In this document: positions 60,083 to 64,000 of the stretch, piece by piece
How the letters are laid out: every line of letters begins with the position of its first letter
Position numbering within the stretch: position 1 is the first letter of the stretch
Translations under genes and position numbers: made by a program
Source of the DNA: Hirsutella rhossiliensis
Taxonomy: Eukaryota > Ascomycota > Sordariomycetes > Hypocreales > Ophiocordycipitaceae
NCBI RefSeq assembly: GCF_020360975.1
Contig: NW_025408678.1
Location: 868,001 to 932,000, forward strand
Direction of reading: 5' to 3'
DNA: 64,000 bases
The notes under the pieces: generated by a model
Seen by the model: the letters and a program-made list of their open reading frames with translations, nothing else
The model's database searches: none
Told to the model about the DNA's origin: nothing

Positions 60083-60920
60083 AGCTATAAAGGGGATTAT
60101 AGCTAGGACTATAATCTAAGGATAGTCTTTATAGGTATATATAGCTACTTACTTTTACTCCTTTAGATAGATAGCTCTCTAGCTTTTAATATAGATCTTT
60201 ATTACGATTCTATCTTTAATTTTAATTACTTAGTTATAGTCTATAGTCTACGACCTCTAACTTATTACTAACGTAATATATATATTATTACTTAGACCAC
60301 GCCCTATTATATCTACTAATATAAACCCCTCGATAGGTTTATCCCTTAGGAATAATACTAGTTATTATATATTAAAAGCTCTTATTAAATATAATACCGC
60401 GTTACTCTAAGTAATATTATAACTATTAATATACCTATATAGTAAGCTAGATTAACTAACTTTAGAGCTACTATATTACCTTAGGATATAATACGCGAAA
60501 TTATTACCTTTTAATATAAGGTATAGTTACTTAAGAATAAAAGAGGTAATAGATAAGTTAGGGACCTTAGAGAAGTAGTTAAACTAAAATAGCTAGGACT
60601 ATTCGATAGTACTTATAGCACGCTTTAAGACTTTCTTACTTAACTTAAGGCCTACTGCTAGTTTTACCTTACTAAACTCTTAGACCTAATCGAAAAGGTA
60701 CTCTATATAGGAAATTATTTATTTAGAATAGCACTCGCTTAGTTTAGACCTATTATAAGGGATTTTCTTAATAACTAACTAGCGCGATAAGATAATAAGA
60801 TAGATAAAGTCTTTACTAGTTTCTAAGGATTTAAAGAAGCTATTATAAAGGTATTTAGAATAACTAATAAAGAATAAGAAGCTAAATAAAAACTTCGAGA
60901 ACTCTAATAAAGGATCTTAG
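60083..60920 (+). mobile_element. truncated inverted copy of the 777-8627 gypsy (LTR part plus gag region)
   Basis: 60,083-60,369 is the reverse complement of most of the 450-bp LTR. 60,370-60,920 continues as the reverse complement of about 8177 down to 7630. The copy is RIPped and is cut off exactly where the young gypsy starts at 60,921. Its remaining part is either beyond the window, after the younger element, or lost. Confidence 0.88.
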
Positions 60921-61140
60921 TGTCACGACCCTGGGCGCCGGCGTAGAGAGCCAGCGCAGAACCTCACCAGTGTCACGTGCCCAAGCAGCATCACGTGCCC
61001 ACGCGCGACCTCGTGTCTATATAAGGGCCCGCTCGGTCGTGTAGTCTAGTCTTCCTTTCTTGCTCCTTAGCTTTGAGTCTTTGTTCATAGTGCCAATACA
61101 TCTTTATAGCCGTCAAGGCTCGTATGTGCCTGGCCGTAAC
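60921..61140 (+). repeat. 5' LTR of the young gypsy, with TATA box
   Basis: It begins TGTCACGACC and ends near GCCGTAACA (61,140), giving TG..CA ends. It contains two CACGTG boxes (within GTCACGTGCCC and ATCACGTGCCC) and TATATAAG at 61,018-61,025, which would start the genomic RNA inside the LTR. The 3' LTR is outside the window, so the exact end is inferred. Confidence 0.7.
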
Positions 61141-61199
61141 ACTACTCAAAGCTCAATAAGATCGCTTGCCAGCGATTAAGCAAATAGGCACCGAGCTTT

Positions 61200-61453
61200 C
61201 ACGTCACACGCGCCTGACGTAAATCCAGCGCATCCGTTCTGACCGTTCCGACCAAGACTCCGACCACCGACCAAGTGATCCTCAAGGCTGAGATCACGTC
61301 CGTTCCGACCAAGACTACGCGTGTGTGTAGCCGTCCGACCAACCGTTCCGACCAAGGGATTCGTCCCGTCTGACCTCCGACCGTCCCTGCTCGTGCAGGC
61401 ATCTGACCGTGATTCCGCGTGGTATCATTTCCGACACCTATCACCTCGCGACT
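61200..61453 (+). repeat. leader of the young gypsy with a 14-bp motif repeated three times
   Basis: CCGTTCCGACCAAG occurs at 61,243-61,256, 61,300-61,313 and 61,343-61,356, with further partial copies (CCGACCAAG, CCGACCAA). It lies between the LTR and the gag start and could be a packaging or translation-control region. That role is inference. Confidence 0.6.
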
Positions 61454-62625
61454 ATGATATCCGAGGAAGCCCTGCCCTCTGATCAGCCTCGCCGTTCCAC
61501 CCGGCTTGCTGGCCAAGCCACTGAATCCGAAATAGTAGCCATGGCTGCCCCGAGCCCCCAAGACGCTCTCATCCGCGAGATGAGGGAACAGATTGCGGCC
61601 TTAACGGCCCGTCTAAATGAACGCTCTCTGTCTGTTGAATCAAATCGACAGCACCGGGAGCCCTCGACTGCTTTTGCCGGCCCAAATGGCCCGGCCTTCC
61701 GACCAACAGGCAAAGCTGCCTGGCCTGTTTTTGCCCCCTTCCCAGAGGGCAAGAACCCCGAGTACAGCGACGCCGCCAAATCGCGCATCAAGGCCTCCGC
61801 GACGTTCTCAGGAAAGAAGGACGAGTTCCATTCCTTCATCCTGAGCATAAAGAACAAATTTGACGAAGACGTACGAACCTTCCGGACTGAGAACAGCCGG
61901 ATGGTCTGTCTGTATAACCTGCTCGAGGGAAAAGCCCGCCGAGCACTTGAAACCCGCTTCTCCTCTGACACTCGACCCTTCTCTGGAGTGGCAGAGATGA
62001 TCCAAGCCCTCGAGTCCGCCTATGGCAATCCGAATGAGCTTTCCGAGGCTCTTGACCGCCTGCAACGCCTCCAGTTTACCGTGAATGGGAAGACCGACAT
62101 TGTGGACTTCCTTGCGGAATTTGACTACTTAACTGCGACCGGTCGTGTGCCCGAGGACCAGATGAAGCATACCTTGTGGCAGCACATCCCGGCCAACCTA
62201 GATAACAGCCTCTTGACCAAGACCCGTGACGAGTCCGTGACCTACGAGGTTTTCTGTGGGTTCATTAAGGACGCTGTCCACTGCCAGAAGAGGAGTATGA
62301 GGCAGACACAGGACTCCCGCTCTTCCGACCGATCTCGCCGCGCGCCGACTAAGACTGCTCCGACTACCGCCAAGACTCCGAACAAGACCGGCTCGACCCT
62401 ATCACCTCGCGTGATGCTGGCAGAGCCTTGACCGACGATGAGAAAAGGGTCCATTGGGATAATGGCACCTGCTTTATTTGTGGAAAAACAGGGCACCTCT
62501 CTCGCGACTGTCCCGACCGCACCCATGCTGTCTCCCGTGTCGCCTCCGTCCCTGTCCTGCCAACGACTCTGATCAAGATTCGGGAAACGAATAGGACCAT
62601 CACAAGACTCCTTGATGGTCCCTAA
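61454..62625 (+). pseudogene. gag with CCHC zinc knuckle, one frameshift
   Basis: From ATG 61,454 the frame runs to 62,431 and contains a retrotransposon gag core (KDEFHSFILSIKNKF, VCLYNLLEGKARRAL, AESAYGNPNELSEALDRLQ-like spacing). The CCHC knuckle CFICGKTGHLSRDC lies in another phase (62,428-62,625). The phase with the knuckle also reads well upstream as LDPITSRDAGRALTDDEKR, so one indel near 62,350-62,400 separates the two. Gag forms the virus-like particle and the knuckle binds RNA. The break could be real or a sequence error. Confidence 0.8.
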
Positions 62626-64000
62626 GGTGTCACAGATAGCGAGTAGGTCTAGCAAGTCATTCACTCTGCCAAGTCAAGTCCAAGTGGATGGTGTGAGCTT
62701 ACCTGCCCGCTCCCTCTGTGATACCGGAGCCGAAACCCGTTTGCTGGTTAGCCCAACCTTCGCCCAGTCCGCCGCCCAAAGACTCGGAGCCCAGATTAAG
62801 GAGCTCCCGAGTCGGATTCTCCAAGACTTCCGTGGAAAGCCAGCCGGCTATATCCAGAAACAGCTGGTCGCCACTTTCGTCATCGATGGCCGTTCGTTCG
62901 CAAACGAGACATTTGATATAGCTGAGTGTGGCCATGATATCTTTATCGGTCTTTTCTGGATGCGGAGAAGCGCCTCCTGCTTGACTGCGCCGCCCGACAG
63001 ATCATCTGGCCAGATGATCTTCCTGCCCTCGCCAAGTTCTCCCCGACGATCCAGCTCTCTCGTCAAGCCCCGCTCTCGGGTCGGATCGACCCTAAGATCC
63101 AGGCCGACGCTGAGAGGCGGAACCGCCTGCTCGAGAAAGAGGAGAAACGCTACCGGATCCTCCACAAGAACTGGCGCCGCTCTGATCAAGCTCCTCCGGC
63201 CTCTGTCCCGACCCCGTTACCGACTCCGTCTCCGTCGTTTCAGTCCAAGTCTCCGTCTGCCAAGAAGTCTGTCCGTTTTCAGCTCACGACCGCCCCTGCT
63301 ACCGACTTCGTCTCCGTCGCCTCGGTCCAAGCCTCCGAAGATCAAGCCCTGATTAACGCCCTGGTCTGCCAAGTAGAGTCTCACGAGAGATTCGAACAGT
63401 GGAACGAACTCGAACCGTTGATGCCCCGGGATCCAGTCCAGCTCGAGCCAAGCTCCGGCCTTGACCAGACCGTCCCTAGTGCTCGAACCGTTGCTAAAGT
63501 CTCCCGGATCAGAAGACCTACCAGGGACAAAGCATTCCGTTCCCTCAGGAGAAGACCCTGAGCATGTTGCTTGTGTCCGTAGTCGTCTACCGCCCCAGCT
63601 CACCCATCTAGAGGATTCTTCTCGAAGAAAGAGGCCCACACCCTACCTTCGAGCCGACCCGGTCACGATGTAGTCCTAGAGCTTGAGAAGCCTCTTTCGC
63701 CGACAGGACCCCATCGTACCGCACGCCCGTTAAGTATCTGCCTCTAGAGAAAGAGACTGTCGATCACCTCCGGAGATAGACTTCATCGAGCCCGATCCGA
63801 GTCCGCACGCCGCTTCTGTCCTCTTCGCTCCGAAACCGAACACGACCGCCCGCCGCTTCTGCATCGACTACCGTTGGATGAACGATCATCTTAAAAGTCG
63901 CATCACGCCCGCTCCGTCCCTCGAAGGTACTGCTTTCGGTTGCCGTGAAGCTCAACGCTTCACGAAGATCGATGTGATCCAGGCCTTCCACCGTCTCCGC
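62626..64000 (+). pseudogene. pol: aspartic protease and start of reverse transcriptase, several frameshifts
   Basis: The protease active site reads LCDTGAETRLL (about 62,717-62,750), followed by HDIFIGL. The phase changes near 62,965, after which KRLLLDCAARQIIWPDDLP continues well. Further phase changes occur near 63,540, 63,610, 63,735 and 63,772. Reverse transcriptase begins in an unbroken frame from 63,782 to the window end, with ASVLFAPKPN, RFCIDYRWMNDHL and TKIDVIQAFHRLR. RT active site, RNase H and integrase are beyond the window. All visible breaks are small indels; I saw no nonsense substitution. Confidence 0.8.

Larger units (their letters stand above)
60921..64000 (+). mobile_element. 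young, un-RIPped gypsy retrotransposon (5' end; runs off the window)
   Basis: Normal CpA and TpG content begins abruptly at 60,921 with TGTCACGACC. An LTR of about 220 bp, a leader with repeats, gag with zinc knuckle, protease and the start of reverse transcriptase follow on the plus strand. It is inserted within the RIPped gypsy copy at 60,083-60,920. Coding frames are broken at several points by small indels but otherwise read well. Confidence 0.9.

Noticed and set aside
61199..61561. 120-codon minus-strand frame overlapping the young gypsy leader
   Set aside because: It is antisense to the leader repeats and the gag start, and its apparent repeats come from the leader repeats.

Overview
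The window looks like a chromosome segment of a filamentous ascomycete (Pezizomycotina; Sordariomycetes is plausible but not proven). The reasons are short introns with fungal GT..CTAAC/CTGAC..AG signals, a DUR1,2-type urea amidolyase, an FLC/TRP-like membrane protein, HET-domain and SAT4-type genes, and long AT-rich retrotransposon blocks that have almost no CpA or TpG. That last feature is the signature of repeat-induced point mutation (RIP).

Layout. 1-490: short non-repetitive flank. About 490-15,600: RIP-degraded nested retrotransposons. A 7.85-kb Ty3/gypsy element (777-8627, minus strand, paired 450-bp LTRs, 5-bp target duplication) sits inside an older gypsy element (493-776 and 8628 to about 11,000). 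A 699-bp LTR-like repeat and a Copia remnant follow. About 15,600-48,130: an island of normal base composition with the cellular genes. About 48,130-60,920: a second RIP block with a chromodomain-bearing gypsy relic of the same family as the outer element on the left, another 699-bp repeat, a small un-RIPped spacer, and a truncated inverted copy of the 7.85-kb element. 60,921-64,000: the start of a young gypsy element that shows no RIP, inserted into that truncated copy and running off the window.

Genes in the island. Clearly intact are the urea amidolyase DUR1,2 (20028-25711, one intron), an FLC/TRP-like membrane protein (31091-33028, minus), and a secreted alpha/beta hydrolase with three exons (43917-45203, one GC-AG intron). 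Clearly broken are a HET-domain gene (16069-18167, minus), a GMC-oxidoreductase fragment (33957-34623, minus) and a SAT4/PTH11-like seven-helix protein (35547-37187). A Mutator-like DNA transposon (38663-41461) has perfect 102-bp terminal inverted repeats and a perfect 9-bp target duplication, yet its transposase frame is broken by several small indels. Two weaker gene candidates are a spliced 86-codon frame at 28178-28621 behind a TATA box and repeated leader, and a 264-codon hypothetical frame at 28759-29553 (minus).

The intact genes do not form an obvious pathway. DUR1,2 acts alone in urea catabolism and has GATA-factor-like sites upstream. The picture is a repeat-bounded accessory compartment in which dispensable genes (HET, GMC, SAT4) are decaying. 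I found no convincing wholly new system. The most informative signals are the RIP boundaries, the two un-RIPped transposons whose frames are broken mainly by indels, and the hidden spliced candidate near 28 kb.
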